In this document: positions 22,394 to 30,719 of the stretch, piece by piece
How positions within the stretch are numbered: position 1 is the first letter of the stretch
Layout of the letters: the number at the start of each line of letters is the position of its first letter
Assembly (NCBI GenBank): GCA_948471095.1
Contig: CAOKRG010000024.1
Coordinates: 1 to 35,863 of the forward strand
Source: an uncultured Oscillospiraceae bacterium
GTDB lineage: Bacteria > Bacillota > Clostridia > Oscillospirales > Acutalibacteraceae
Direction: 5' to 3'
Length of the DNA stretch: 35,863 nt
Notes under the pieces: model-generated
Seen by the model: the letters and a program-made list of their open reading frames with translations, nothing else
The model's database searches: none
What the model was told of the DNA's origin: nothing
Translations under genes and position numbers: made by a program

Positions 22394-23626
22394 TCAAATT
22401 GGCAGCTGAACCTTGAACTCCACCTGCCCCTGGGCGCAGCGGACGCTGATCTTCCCGCCATGGGACTGGACGATGGCCTTTGCAATGGAGAGCCCCAGCC
22501 CATAGTGCCCGCTGTCGCCGTTGCGGGCGGAATCCAGGCGGTAGAACCGCTCGAAAAGCAGGGCCCGCTTTTCCTGTGGTATCTCCGGGCCCCCGTTGAC
22601 GACGGACAGGACGGCGTGGCCGTGCTCCGCCTTTAGAACAAGCCGGACGCCGGCCTCCCGGTCCCCGTGGCAGACCGCGTTGTCAAGCAAAATGGAGGCC
22701 AGCTGCGACAGCTGCGCGGGGCTGCCCTTAACGGTAATATTTTCCTCGATATCCCAGCTGAGGGCGCGGCCGCTTTCAAAGGCCACGCTTTCAAAGGCCA
22801 GGGCTTCCCCCCGGACAAGCCGGGAGAGGTCTGCCTCCCCGGCGGCGGGCGCCGCGCCCTCCACACGGGAAAGCTCCAAAAGCTGCGCCACCAGCGCGCC
22901 CATCCGCTCGTTTTCGTACTGGATGTTGGCAAGCCATTGGTTCTGGCCGGTCTCCCTCGCTAAAATCTCCGCGCTGGCGCTGATCACGGACAGAGGCGTT
23001 TTCAGCTCGTGCCCCGCGTCGGAGATGAACCGTTTCTGCTTTTGCGCGCTTTCCTCCAGGGGCCTCACAATCCGCCTTGCCAGATGGACCGCCACAAAGA
23101 ACAGCAGGACCAGGGCCAGCCCGCCAAAGAGCAGGGTATACCGGAACAGGGTGTTCATGCTCTCGTTGACGATGGTGTTGTCCTTAAAGGCGAACAGGGT
23201 ATAGCCGCCCTTGTCCGCGGCATAATAGATCAGATCCCGCTCCACGCCGGTTGTCCTGCCGCCGGCGGCCAGCTGGCGGGCCAGCGCCTCCAGCTCCTCG
23301 TCGCTGTGCAGGGCCGGCTGCGGGTTTTCAACCGCCAGTATTTCCCCCTCATGGCTCATGGCGACGGTATAAAAGGTGGAGAGCTGGAAGGAGGGCATGT
23401 CCAAATAGCGGGGCTTTTCCAGAATGGGGTCCGGTCTGGCGGGGGGCGGAATGTTGAACGGCTGGGACAGCCCGTAACGCACGGCGTGCTCTTGCAGCAT
23501 CCCCCTGTTCCGCTCCGCTATTTCCAGGTAGCTGGCAAGGAATATAACGGCGAGGGTGCCGGTCCACAAAAGCACCAGCACGGACATGATGGCGGCAACG
23601 ATCTTTCTTCGGGATTTTTTAAACAT
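22394..23626 (-). CDS. Sensor histidine kinase
   Basis: The 410-residue membrane kinase has a first transmembrane helix at about 9-31 and an extracytoplasmic sensor region at about 32-160. The second helix is at about 163-181, followed by a HAMP-like stretch (RIVRPLEESAQKQKRF). The HisKA motif ISDAGHELKTPLSV has phospho-accepting His206. The ATPase domain has the N box LLDNAVCHGD and G box GHYGLGLSIA. It autophosphorylates and passes the phosphate to the response regulator encoded just upstream, whose 3' end overlaps its start by 8 bp. The signal is unknown; the sensor loop is rich in proline and has no recognised fold. Confidence 0.9.
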   Translation of the reverse strand: MFKKSRRKIVAAIMSVLVLLWTGTLAVIFLASYLEIAERNRGMLQEHAVRYGLSQPFNIPPPARPDPILEKPRYLDMPSFQLSTFYTVAMSHEGEILAVENPQPALHSDEELEALARQLAAGGRTTGVERDLIYYAADKGGYTLFAFKDNTIVNESMNTLFRYTLLFGGLALVLLFFVAVHLARRIVRPLEESAQKQKRFISDAGHELKTPLSVISASAEILARETGQNQWLANIQYENERMGALVAQLLELSRVEGAAPAAGEADLSRLVRGEALAFESVAFESGRALSWDIEENITVKGSPAQLSQLASILLDNAVCHGDREAGVRLVLKAEHGHAVLSVVNGGPEIPQEKRALLFERFYRLDSARNGDSGHYGLGLSIAKAIVQSHGGKISVRCAQGQVEFKVQLPI

Positions 23627-24302
23627 CCTGGTACCTCAATTCGTACCCCACCCCGCGGACCGCCTTGATCTCGGTCCTTGCCTTTACAAAGCTCAGCTTC
23701 TTTCGGGTAAAGGACATATACACCTCCACGTTGTTGTATTCCGCCCCGTTGTCGAAGCCCCATATTTTTACCGCCAGCTGTTCCCGGGTCAGAATCTGCC
23801 CCTGGTTGGCCATCAGGTATTCCAGAATCCGGTACTCCTTTTCGCTGAGCCGAACGCTCAGACCGCTGGAAGCGCAGGCCAGCGTAAGCGTTCCGGTTTC
23901 CAAAACGATGTCTCCATAAGCCAGCGCGCCGTCCATGGCGTTCAGAGTCCTCCGGCCCAGGGCGCGAAGCCTGGCAAGGAGCTCCCTGGTCAAAAAGGGC
24001 TTGGTCAGGTAATCGTCCGCGCCGCTGTCCAGGCCGGTTACCTTATCGTCCAGCTCCCCTCTGGCGGTCAGCATCAAAATGGGGGTGGAGACGCCGCTGG
24101 CGCGGGCCCTTTTCGCAATCTCGAACCCATCCATTCCGGGCAGCATCACGTCCAGGACCGCGACGTCGTAAATGCCGCTTTCCATAGCCGCCAGGCCGCT
24201 TACGCCGTCCGCGAAGTGGTCCACCTCGTACTTTTCCAGGCGCAGTATCCCGCAAAGGGCCTGCGCCATCCTTTTCTCATCCTCCACTAGCAAAAGCCTC
24301 AT
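23619..24302 (-). CDS. OmpR/PhoB-family response regulator
   Basis: The 227-residue protein has an N-terminal receiver domain: acidic pocket VEDE, phospho-acceptor Asp51 in VLDVMLPGMDGFE, Thr in MLTARGE and Lys101 in YLTKPF. A C-terminal winged-helix DNA-binding domain follows (LSEKEYRILEYLMANQGQIL, ending GVGYELR). It is paired with the histidine kinase by an 8-bp overlap. It is preceded on its own strand by palindromic promoter element C, so that element probably drives the operon. Targets are unknown; neither gene is next to an obvious regulated transporter. Confidence 0.92.
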   Translation of the reverse strand: MRLLLVEDEKRMAQALCGILRLEKYEVDHFADGVSGLAAMESGIYDVAVLDVMLPGMDGFEIAKRARASGVSTPILMLTARGELDDKVTGLDSGADDYLTKPFLTRELLARLRALGRRTLNAMDGALAYGDIVLETGTLTLACASSGLSVRLSEKEYRILEYLMANQGQILTREQLAVKIWGFDNGAEYNNVEVYMSFTRKKLSFVKARTEIKAVRGVGYELRYQDV

Positions 24303-24353
24303 AAGGACGCCTCCGGTTTAGCTTTCTCTTTCGTCCCGGTTCCTGACGTGTTC

Positions 24354-24505
24354 ATTTTAACATAAATCCGCTTTGAGTTTTTGCCGTATTTTTTGCGACT
24401 TGGCGAAGCCAACGTCATATGCAAAAACGAGCGCCTCGCGCGAAGGGCGAAAACTCGCAGTGTACGCTTTGCGTACATTTTAGCACAAATCCGGGAGCAT
24501 GGAAA
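24354..24505 (-). promoter_or_regulatory. Palindromic promoter-leader element, copy C (upstream of the response regulator)
   Basis: Minus strand: TTTCCA (24500-24505), 17 bp, TAAAAT (24477-24482) with TG extension, then the perfect palindrome TGTACGC-TTT-GCGTACA (24461-24477). The hairpin region is the largest of the four copies. Outer arms GAGTTTTCGCC can pair with GGCAAAAACTC, TTTTTGC pairs with GCAAAAA, and an inner TTGGC-TTC-GCCAA sits at its tip. A second -10 (TAAAAT, 24354-24359) closes the element, 52 bp before the response regulator start. Confidence 0.7.
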
Positions 24506-24587
24506 TAGGAAATTTTTCATCCAGATTTCACCGCGCCCAGCTGTCCGCCCTCCCCCCCGCTTCCAAAAGCCCGCCGCTCCTTAAAAA

Positions 24588-24657
24588 AGTGGACAAAACT
24601 TTTACGGTTGCGCTCAGGAAGCTTTCTCCATACAGCACCCGCGTTTGGACACTCCCC
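24588..24657 (+). mobile_element. Solo right end of the GGGAGTG repeat family
   Basis: The stretch GTGGACAAAACTTTTACGGT, then TGCGCTCAGGAAGCTTTCTC, and the end GCGTTTGGACACTCCCC match the right halves of the elements ending at 21629 and 34015. No left end is visible upstream, so this is a truncated copy. The following bases become the promoter of the DUF212 gene. Confidence 0.65.
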
Positions 24658-24671
24658 CGCGCAATTAATGG

Positions 24672-24700
24672 TTGACAGGGGGAGGGAAAGAGGATATGAT
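24672..24700 (+). promoter_or_regulatory. Promoter of the DUF212 gene
   Basis: TTGACA (24672-24677) and TATGAT (24695-24700) are 17 bp apart. The start codon is at 24841, leaving a leader of about 130 nt without a recognised riboswitch. Confidence 0.8.
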
Positions 24701-24840
24701 TATACGGGAATCTACATTCGCAATTCGCAGCCAGGGGGCGCCGGGTTCTTCCGCCGCCCTGTCAAACGCTTGCCAGGCGCGGGCGTTTCCGGCCGCGAGT
24801 ACAGGCCCCAGACCCCATCCTGCCCGGAAAGGACGACTCC

Positions 24841-25323
24841 ATGGATCTTTCTATCCTTATCTCCAACCCCCTCATCAACATCAGCGTCATCTCCTGGGCG
24901 GCGGCTCAGGGCATCAAGGCCCTCATCGACGGCGTGAAGCACAAGCAGTTTGACCGGCGGTACCTTTCCAAGGCGGGGGGCATGCCCAGCTCCCACTCGG
25001 CCGTAACCTGCTCCGTGCTGCTCACCTCCTATTATCTGTACGGCTTCAATTCCCCCATTTTCGGCGTCTCCTTCGTGTTGGCCCTCATTGTCATGTATGA
25101 CGCCACCGGCGTGCGCTGGGCGGCCGGGCTTCATGCCAGAGCCATTAACCATATTGTGGAGTATTTGGAGCAGGACCATTCCCCCGAGGGCCAGAGGGCC
25201 CTGCACGAGCTGATCCCCAAGCTCAACGAGTCTCTGGGCCACCGGGTCCGGGAGGCCATCTGCGGGGCCGGGCTGGGGTTCCTCATCGCCATGCTGGGGC
25301 ATTTTGTCCGGCAGGGCATGTGA
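24841..25323 (+). CDS. Divergent PAP2 family membrane protein (DUF212)
   Basis: The 160-residue protein has the DUF212 pattern: an N-terminal membrane helix, then KAGGMPSSHSAVTCSVLLTS with the PSSH motif of PAP2-type phosphatases, then LIVMYDATGVRWAAGLHARA and a C-terminal helix. The full PAP2 catalytic set is not present, so activity is uncertain; relatives are often annotated as acid phosphatase/vanadium-dependent haloperoxidase related. It is an integral membrane protein with about four helices. GGAAAGGA precedes the ATG. It is a single-gene unit with its own promoter and terminator. Confidence 0.88.
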   Translation: MDLSILISNPLINISVISWAAAQGIKALIDGVKHKQFDRRYLSKAGGMPSSHSAVTCSVLLTSYYLYGFNSPIFGVSFVLALIVMYDATGVRWAAGLHARAINHIVEYLEQDHSPEGQRALHELIPKLNESLGHRVREAICGAGLGFLIAMLGHFVRQGM

Positions 25324-25377
25324 GGAGCTGTGCCAATAAGACAGCGCTCCCATTCTTTACGGTTTTGCGCCTATCAC

Positions 25378-25416
25378 CGCGTTCTGTGCGACGGCCCGCA
25401 CGGAGCGCGTTTTTTT
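25378..25416 (+). terminator. Terminator of the DUF212 gene
   Basis: CGCGTTCTGTGCG pairs, with two mismatches or G-T pairs, with CGCACGGAGCGCG, followed by seven T (25410-25416). Confidence 0.8.
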
Positions 25417-25569
25417 ATGCCCCGCTCAAGTTCCGGCCCCCTGCATATCCGCCCTCCAACCCTCCCATACTCCCCCCAGAACATAGAGCCCGTACCGGCG
25501 GAGGGAGCGCCCGGAAAAACCAGGCGCGGATTCTCCCGGTACGATCCTTTTAAGAAAGGCGGACCCTCC

Positions 25570-26184
25570 ATGAAAGAAACCAATCGACCCACCCCGAACA
25601 GAACCCTCCCCCGGGCCCTGGCCTGCGGTTTTCTGCTCGCCCTCCTTCTGGGCTGGCTCCGCACGGCGGCGGCGGCCCAGCAGCTGCCGGAAAGCGTCCT
25701 GCGCCTTCACGTGGTGGCTAACTCGGACAGCCCGGAGGACCAGGCGCTCAAGCTGGCCGTCCGGGACGCGGTGCTGGCCGAGGCCGGAAAATACTGCGCC
25801 AACGCCTCCTCCCTGGAGGAGGCCAACTTTCAGGTCTGCACCCACCTGGAATCCATCACCCGCGCGGCCCAGGACGTCATCGCCCAGTGGGGCGCGGAGG
25901 ACCGGGCCCGCGCACAGGTGGCGGAGCAGTACTTCCCCACCAAGGAATACGGGGGCTTCACCCTCCCAGCGGGCCGCTACCGGGCCCTGCGGGTGGTGAT
26001 CGGCGAGGGGGCGGGCCGCAACTGGTGGTGCGTGGTCTTTCCGGCCCTCTGCCTCCCCGCCGCCGGAGAGGAGGACCCCCTGGCCCTTTTGCCGGAGGGC
26101 CAGCGGGAAGCCGCCCAATCCCAGTACAAGGTAGGCTTCAAGCTGGCCGAATGGTTCGAGGAATTCAAACACTGGCTAGGGTGA
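25570..26184 (+). CDS. spoIIR: Stage II sporulation protein R
   Basis: The 204-residue protein begins with a hydrophobic signal region (ALACGFLLALLLGWLRTAAA) and carries the SpoIIR core SVLRLHVVANSDSPEDQALK, then LAVRDAVLAEAGKY and a later AEQYFPTKEYGGFTLPAGRY. SpoIIR is made in the forespore under sigma-F and exported to the intermembrane space. There it activates the SpoIIGA protease, which processes pro-sigma-E in the mother cell. Its presence indicates an endospore-forming lineage. I chose the ATG at 25570 (AAGAAAGG upstream) over the longer open frame from 25330, which includes the upstream terminator. I could not find a convincing sigma-F promoter. Confidence 0.93.
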   Translation: MKETNRPTPNRTLPRALACGFLLALLLGWLRTAAAAQQLPESVLRLHVVANSDSPEDQALKLAVRDAVLAEAGKYCANASSLEEANFQVCTHLESITRAAQDVIAQWGAEDRARAQVAEQYFPTKEYGGFTLPAGRYRALRVVIGEGAGRNWWCVVFPALCLPAAGEEDPLALLPEGQREAAQSQYKVGFKLAEWFEEFKHWLG

Positions 26185-26199
26185 AGCCCACCCCAACCA

Positions 26200-26440
26200 A
26201 CAAGCCCTAAACCGAGCGCTAAACTGCCGCCTACCATGCCCGGCAAGCTTTTGATGTTGCGCTTAGGGAGCTTTTCGCTCAAAATGCGTTGGTGAACGTA
26301 CTCCCGCTAACCAGTCGGCCCCAAACCGGGCGCTAAACTGCCTCCTACCACTCCCCCCGCAAACGTCCAAAAGTTTTTGAAGACTGTCAAGAAACTTTTT
26401 TCAAAAAGTTTCTTGACCAGAGCGCGAGACAGCGTCTCGC
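26200..26440. repeat. Composite repeat region between spoIIR and addB
   Basis: No gene. Two related units, AACCGAGCGCTAAACTGCCG (26206-) and AACCGGGCGCTAAACTGCCT (26325-), flank a degenerate right end of the GGGAGTG family (TTGCGCTTAGGGAGCTTTTC near 26255, ending GTACTCCCGC). They are followed by GTCAAGAAACTTTTT/AAAAAGTTTCTTGAC (26386-26417), a near-perfect 14-bp hairpin, and CGCGAGAC-AGC-GTCTCGCG (26422-26440), a perfect 8-bp one. The same building blocks occur near 9045, 29838, 30637 and 35720. Confidence 0.65.
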
Positions 26441-26444
26441 GGCC

Positions 26445-26473
26445 TTGCAGCCCGCCGTGTTTTGGGGTATAAT
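26445..26473 (+). promoter_or_regulatory. Probable addB promoter
   Basis: TTGCAG (26445-26450), 17 bp, TATAAT (26468-26473). The -10 is consensus; the -35 is weak. The start codon at 26495 leaves a leader of about 15 nt. Confidence 0.6.
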
Positions 26474-26494
26474 GGAGCAAAAGGGGGCGGGGTT

Positions 26495-29400
26495 ATGCTG
26501 CAATTTGTAATCGGACGGGCCGGGAGCGGCAAGACAGAGTATTTGCGCCGCTATTTGGCGGACCAGAGCCTGAAGGGGAAAAGCGGGCTCATGCTGGTCC
26601 CGGAGCAGTACACCTTTGCCACGGAAAAGGCCATGCTGGCCCTGGCCGGGCCCCAGCGGGCCAACGCCACCGGCGTGTACAGCTTCACCCGCCTGGCCGA
26701 GACAGTGTTCCGGCGGCTGGGGGGCGCGGCGGGCCGCAGGCTCAGCGACGGGGGGCGGCGGATCTTGATGGCCTCCGCCATTGCCGCCTGCGAGGACCAT
26801 TTGGAGGTCTACCGCAGCGCGGCCAGGTCCGGACGGGTCACAGACCTGATGCTCACCGCCGTCGACGAGATGAAGCTCTGCGGCATTTCCCCCGCCCAGC
26901 TCACCGAGACCGCCGGGGCCCTGCCCGGAACCGGCCTCTCCCAAAAGCTCCGGGAGCTGGGGCTAATCTACGGGGCCTACGAGGCCCTGGTGGAGGGCAC
27001 TTTTCTGGACTCCCGGGACGACCTGACCCGCCTGCGCCAGGCTCTGGAGGGCGGGGACCTGTTCCGGGGCCAGATCATCGCCGTGGACTCCTTCGAAGGG
27101 TTCACGGTCCAGGAGCTGCGGGTGATGGAGGAGCTCATCCGCCAAGCGGACCAGGTGCTGGTGTCCCTGTGCACCGACGGCCTCTCCCAGGACGACCCCT
27201 CCGGCCTGTTCGCCCTGGTGGACCGCACCCGCTTCCGCCTGACCCGCCTGGCGGAGGAAAACGGCGTGGCCGTGCTCCCCCCGGTGGTCCTCACCGGCGC
27301 GCCCCGCTTCCACAATGAAAACCTCAAGCTGCTGGAAGCCCAGCTCTTCTGCCCCGAGGCCTCCCTGCCCGCCCCGGACCACCAGGGCATAGAGGTCTTT
27401 CAGGCCCGGGACGTGTTCGAGGAGGCCGAGTACGTGGCGGCCAGCATCCGGCGGCTGGCGGCGGGGGGCATGCGCTACCGGGACGTCACCATCCTGTGCC
27501 GGGACCCCCGGCGGTACTATGGCAGCCTGGACGTGGCCCTGAAAAAGCGGGACATCCCCTGCTTCCTCTCCCAGCCGGTCCGGGTGGACGCGGAGCCCGT
27601 GACCCGCCTGGCCCTGGGGGCCTTTGAGGCGGTCCAGGCGGGCTTTGGCACGGACGAGCTCTTGGAGCTGCTCAAAACCGGAGTGTCCGGCTTCACGGCG
27701 GAGGAGGCCTCGCGGCTGGAAAACTATGCCTTCCTCTGGCGCGTAAAAGGCGCGGGCTGGCGGGAGCCCTGGGTGCGCCACCCCAAGGGCTTTGGCCGGG
27801 AGTGGACCCCCGAGGACCAGGAGGAGCTGGCGGAGCTGAACCGCCTGCGGGAGCGGCTGACCGCCCCCCTGGAGCGCTTTGCCAGCGCCACCCGGGACGC
27901 TTCCGGCCAGGAGATCAGCAGAGCCGTGTACCGGCTGCTCATGGACTTCGGCCTGGAAGAGACCCTGCCCGCCTACTGCCTGCGGCTGGAACAGGCCGGG
28001 GAGGAGGCGGGCGCGGCCCGCCAGCGGCGGGTGTGGGACCTACTGATGGAGACCCTGGACCAGATGTACAGCATCCTGGGAGACCGGAAAACCGGCCGGG
28101 AGCGGTATTACCGGCTGCTGCGGGAGGTCCTGGCGGCGGAGGACGTGTCCGAAATTCCCCAGACCGTGGACCAGGTGATCTTCGGCACGGCGGAGCAGGC
28201 CCGGCAGACCAGCCCCCGGGCGGCGTTCCTGATGGGCGTGACCCAGGGGGACTTCCCCCTGACGCCCCGGTCCTCCGGGGTCTTCTCGGACGCGGAGCGG
28301 CGGGAGCTCATCGCCCGGGACCTGCCCTTGGGCGACCCGCTGGAACAAAAGTCCATCGAGGAGCGGTATTTGGCCTATTCGGTGGCCTGCCTGCCCTCGG
28401 AGCGGCTGTACATCAGCTGGCCCGCCGCCGTAGCCGGGGAGGACAAGGAGCCCAGCGAGCTGGCGGCGGGGGTGCTGGGGGTCTTCCCGACCCTGCGGCC
28501 CCTGCGCGACCTGCCCGACGCGTTTTTCGCCAACTCCCGGGAGGCGGCCTTCTCCCGGATGGCGGCCCGCTGGCGGGAGGACACGCCCCAGGCGGCGGCG
28601 CTGCGGCGGTTTATTGCCGGGGACCCGGAGTATGCCGGGCGGCTGGAGGCCCTGGAACGGGCGGCGGGAAGCCGGGAGCAGCGGGTGGAGGACCCGGCCC
28701 TGGCCCGGAAGCTCTATGGGAAGGAGCTGTTTTTCTCCCCCACCCAGGTGGAGGCCTACTATAGCTGCCCCTTTAAGTACTACTGCCGCTACGGCCTCAA
28801 CGCCCGGGAGCGCCGTCCCGCCGAGGTGGACGTGCTGCAATACGGCACGCTGATGCACTACCTGTTTGAGAAAATCTTCTCCCAGCCGCCGGAGGTCCGG
28901 GCCTCCCGCACCCAGGAGGAGCTGCTGGCGCTGGTGCGGGAGCTCATCGCCGCCTATGCCCGGGAGAGCATGGGCGGGCTGGAGCTCTTGTCCAGCCGGG
29001 AGCGCTACCGGCTGGAACGGCTGGCCCAGTCGGCCTGCCTGCTCATCGCCCATGTGGAGCGGGAGCTGGCCCAGAGCCGGTTTGTGCCGGAGAGCTTTGA
29101 GCTGAAGCTGGGCCGGAACGTGCCCCCCCTGCGGGTGGAGGGGGACGGCGGCCCGCCCGTCACGGTGGGGGGGACCATCGACCGGGTGGACCTGTACCGC
29201 AGCCCGGAGGGCCGGGACTATGTGCGGGTGGTGGACTACAAAACCGGCCGCAAAGCCTTTAAATTGGCGGACGTGCTCTATGGGCTGAACATGCAGATGC
29301 TGGTGTACCTGGCGGCGCTGGTGGAGGGAGGCGGGCGCTACCCAGCGGGCATTTTGTATATGCCCGCGGCGGAGCCCAGCGTCAGCGTGGACCGGGAGGC

Positions 29401-29842
29401 GGACCCGGCGGCGGTGGAGAAAGCGGCGGACCGGCAGCTGAAAATGAGCGGCCTGGTGCTGGATGACCGGGAGATCATCGAGGCCATGGAGGCGGGGGCC
29501 AAGGGGACCTTCATCCCGGCGGCGCTGAAAAAGGACGGCACGGCGGACAGCCGGAGCTCGGTACTGGGGCCGGAAGCTTTGGGGACGGTGCTGGAATATT
29601 CCAAGCGGCTGATCGCGTCCATGGGCCGGGAGCTGAGCCGTGGGGAGGCCTCGGCCCGCCCCAACCTAAAAAACGAGAACGCCTGCCGGTTCTGCCCGTA
29701 CGGGGCCATATGCGGCAAGGAGTTTGGGGAGCGGGACATTGAGCAGGAGCGGATGACGCCCAAAGAGGCCCTAGCGCGCATGGAAGCGGCGCTGGACCCA
29801 GAAAAAACCAGCGGCACAGTAAAAGTTCTTGAAGATTCTTAA
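26495..29842 (+). CDS. addB: Helicase-exonuclease AddAB, AddB subunit
   Basis: The 1115-residue protein is AddB, which with AddA resects double-strand breaks for recombination. A Walker A (GRAGSGKT, 7-14) opens a UvrD-like but non-motor helicase part. The C-terminal nuclease has the VDYKTGR motif (Asp914, Lys916). The iron-sulfur cysteines are Cys758 (YYSCPFKYYC) and Cys1064, Cys1067 and Cys1073 (CRFCPYGAIC), the AddB spacing. The start at 26495 follows GGGGGCGGGG; the longer frame would put the start in the -10. AddA normally follows directly, but here the gene is followed by an inverted repeat and a small gene. The last residues (GTVKVLEDS) are encoded within that repeat. Confidence 0.95.
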   Translation: MLQFVIGRAGSGKTEYLRRYLADQSLKGKSGLMLVPEQYTFATEKAMLALAGPQRANATGVYSFTRLAETVFRRLGGAAGRRLSDGGRRILMASAIAACEDHLEVYRSAARSGRVTDLMLTAVDEMKLCGISPAQLTETAGALPGTGLSQKLRELGLIYGAYEALVEGTFLDSRDDLTRLRQALEGGDLFRGQIIAVDSFEGFTVQELRVMEELIRQADQVLVSLCTDGLSQDDPSGLFALVDRTRFRLTRLAEENGVAVLPPVVLTGAPRFHNENLKLLEAQLFCPEASLPAPDHQGIEVFQARDVFEEAEYVAASIRRLAAGGMRYRDVTILCRDPRRYYGSLDVALKKRDIPCFLSQPVRVDAEPVTRLALGAFEAVQAGFGTDELLELLKTGVSGFTAEEASRLENYAFLWRVKGAGWREPWVRHPKGFGREWTPEDQEELAELNRLRERLTAPLERFASATRDASGQEISRAVYRLLMDFGLEETLPAYCLRLEQAGEEAGAARQRRVWDLLMETLDQMYSILGDRKTGRERYYRLLREVLAAEDVSEIPQTVDQVIFGTAEQARQTSPRAAFLMGVTQGDFPLTPRSSGVFSDAERRELIARDLPLGDPLEQKSIEERYLAYSVACLPSERLYISWPAAVAGEDKEPSELAAGVLGVFPTLRPLRDLPDAFFANSREAAFSRMAARWREDTPQAAALRRFIAGDPEYAGRLEALERAAGSREQRVEDPALARKLYGKELFFSPTQVEAYYSCPFKYYCRYGLNARERRPAEVDVLQYGTLMHYLFEKIFSQPPEVRASRTQEELLALVRELIAAYARESMGGLELLSSRERYRLERLAQSACLLIAHVERELAQSRFVPESFELKLGRNVPPLRVEGDGGPPVTVGGTIDRVDLYRSPEGRDYVRVVDYKTGRKAFKLADVLYGLNMQMLVYLAALVEGGGRYPAGILYMPAAEPSVSVDREADPAAVEKAADRQLKMSGLVLDDREIIEAMEAGAKGTFIPAALKKDGTADSRSSVLGPEALGTVLEYSKRLIASMGRELSRGEASARPNLKNENACRFCPYGAICGKEFGERDIEQERMTPKEALARMEAALDPEKTSGTVKVLEDS

Positions 29843-30093
29843 GAAACTTCTTTCAAGAAGTTTCTTAAGCCGCCGGCGGCGACCTTAACCTTAAAAAGGC
29901 GGCGCAGAGCCAGCGAACGGAGCGCCAAGCCTGCTCACCACCAAAAGCCAGAACAGCGCACACACTGCGCCGCCGCCCAAAGAAAGCGCATTTAAGCGAA
30001 GCGCCAAACAGCGGCCTCCCTGCTGTAGCTCCCCCCTTCCCCCCTGCCACACCCCCAGACCAACCAAAAATCACCCCAAAAGGAGAACCCACC

Positions 30094-30312
30094 ATGAGAA
30101 GAAAAGGCAAGGCAAGAAGAAAGCCCGGCCCCGGAGCCAAGCTCCTGCTGGGCCTTGTCACCATGATCAACCTAGCTCTGACTTTGGCCCTGACCTTGGA
30201 GCGGCGGCGGGAGGTGGTCCGGGCCGTGCAGGACGAAGAGGGCCGGATCCGGCTCCTGCTGGAAAAAGAGGCGGGCCGGTCCCAGGCCAAGGAAGCTGAA
30301 GAGGCGGAATAA
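30094..30312 (+). CDS. Small basic single-pass membrane protein, function unknown
   Basis: This 72-residue protein has a strongly basic N-terminus (MRRKGKARRKPGPGAK) and one hydrophobic helix at about 17-34 (LLLGLVTMINLALTLALT). An acidic/basic amphipathic C-terminal helix follows, ending AKEAEEAE. The topology resembles small division or stress membrane proteins, but I recognise no family. Coding is supported by AAAAGGAGAA before the ATG, GC-rich third positions and a perfect terminator at its end. It sits alone inside the inverted repeat at 29801-30706. It could be ordinary cargo trapped between two repeat insertions, or the payload of a mobile cassette. Confidence 0.7.
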   Translation: MRRKGKARRKPGPGAKLLLGLVTMINLALTLALTLERRREVVRAVQDEEGRIRLLLEKEAGRSQAKEAEEAE

Positions 30313-30352
30313 AAAAGGACGCTGGCTCGAGGGTGCGGCCAGCGTCCTTTTT
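30312..30352 (+). terminator. Terminator of the small membrane protein gene
   Basis: AAAAAGGACGCTGGC pairs perfectly with GCCAGCGTCCTTTTT around an 11-nt loop, then TTCTTTT. The stem begins at the stop codon. Confidence 0.9.
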
Positions 30353-30719
30353 CTTTTGATTTTGGGGTATTTGGGGCGTTTTGAGGCGTGAAATTTGGGG
30401 CTTGTGGGGCTTCACCGGGGGCTCTGTGGGGGGAGGCCGCTGTTTTTCGCTTCGCTTAAAGGCGCTTTCTTTGGACGGCGGCGCAACGCTATGCGGCACA
30501 GGGAGCTTTTTGTTAGGAGCTAACTTCATGCGCTATCTTTTTTACTGCGCCGCCTTAAGGTCAAGGCCGGGTCTCGCCTGCCGGCTCGGTCGGTTCGCAG
30601 CTTGTCTGCCACTGGCAGACGCTCACCCTCCGGCGGCTTAAGAAACTTCTTGAAAGAAGTTTCTTAAGAATTTTCAAGAACTTTTACTGCGCCGGTGGTC
30701 GTTTTTGGCTGGTGTTGGG

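Larger units (their letters stand above)
29801..30706. repeat. Large inverted repeat flanking a small gene (cassette-like structure)
   Basis: The left arm (about 29801-30025) and right arm (about 30440-30706) are inverted copies. Both outer ends read CAGTAAAAGTTCTTGAA next to the perfect 14-bp hairpin CTTAAGAAACTTCT/AGAAGTTTCTTAAG (29838-29869 and 30637-30668). Both then continue with AAGCCGCCGG and, further in, CCGCCG(C/T)CCAAAGAAAGCGC and ACAGCGGCCTCCC. Between these conserved blocks the arms diverge; the right arm also carries GTCTGCC-ACT-GGCAGAC (30604-30620). The arms enclose a 72-codon gene with its own terminator. The left arm overlaps the last codons of addB, and the right arm ends 14 bp before the M3 peptidase stop codon. 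Confidence 0.7.

Noticed and set aside
24608-24953. Two open frames in the leader of the DUF212 gene
   Set aside because: They start upstream of or within the promoter, have no ribosome binding site and run into the DUF212 gene in another frame.
25440-25475. Sigma-F promoter for spoIIR
   Set aside because: A GCATA box occurs, but at the required distance the sequence lacks the GG of the -10 consensus, so I do not claim it.
25330-25569. N-terminal extension of SpoIIR
   Set aside because: The longer frame includes the terminator of the previous gene and lacks a ribosome binding site; the ATG at 25570 precedes a standard signal segment.
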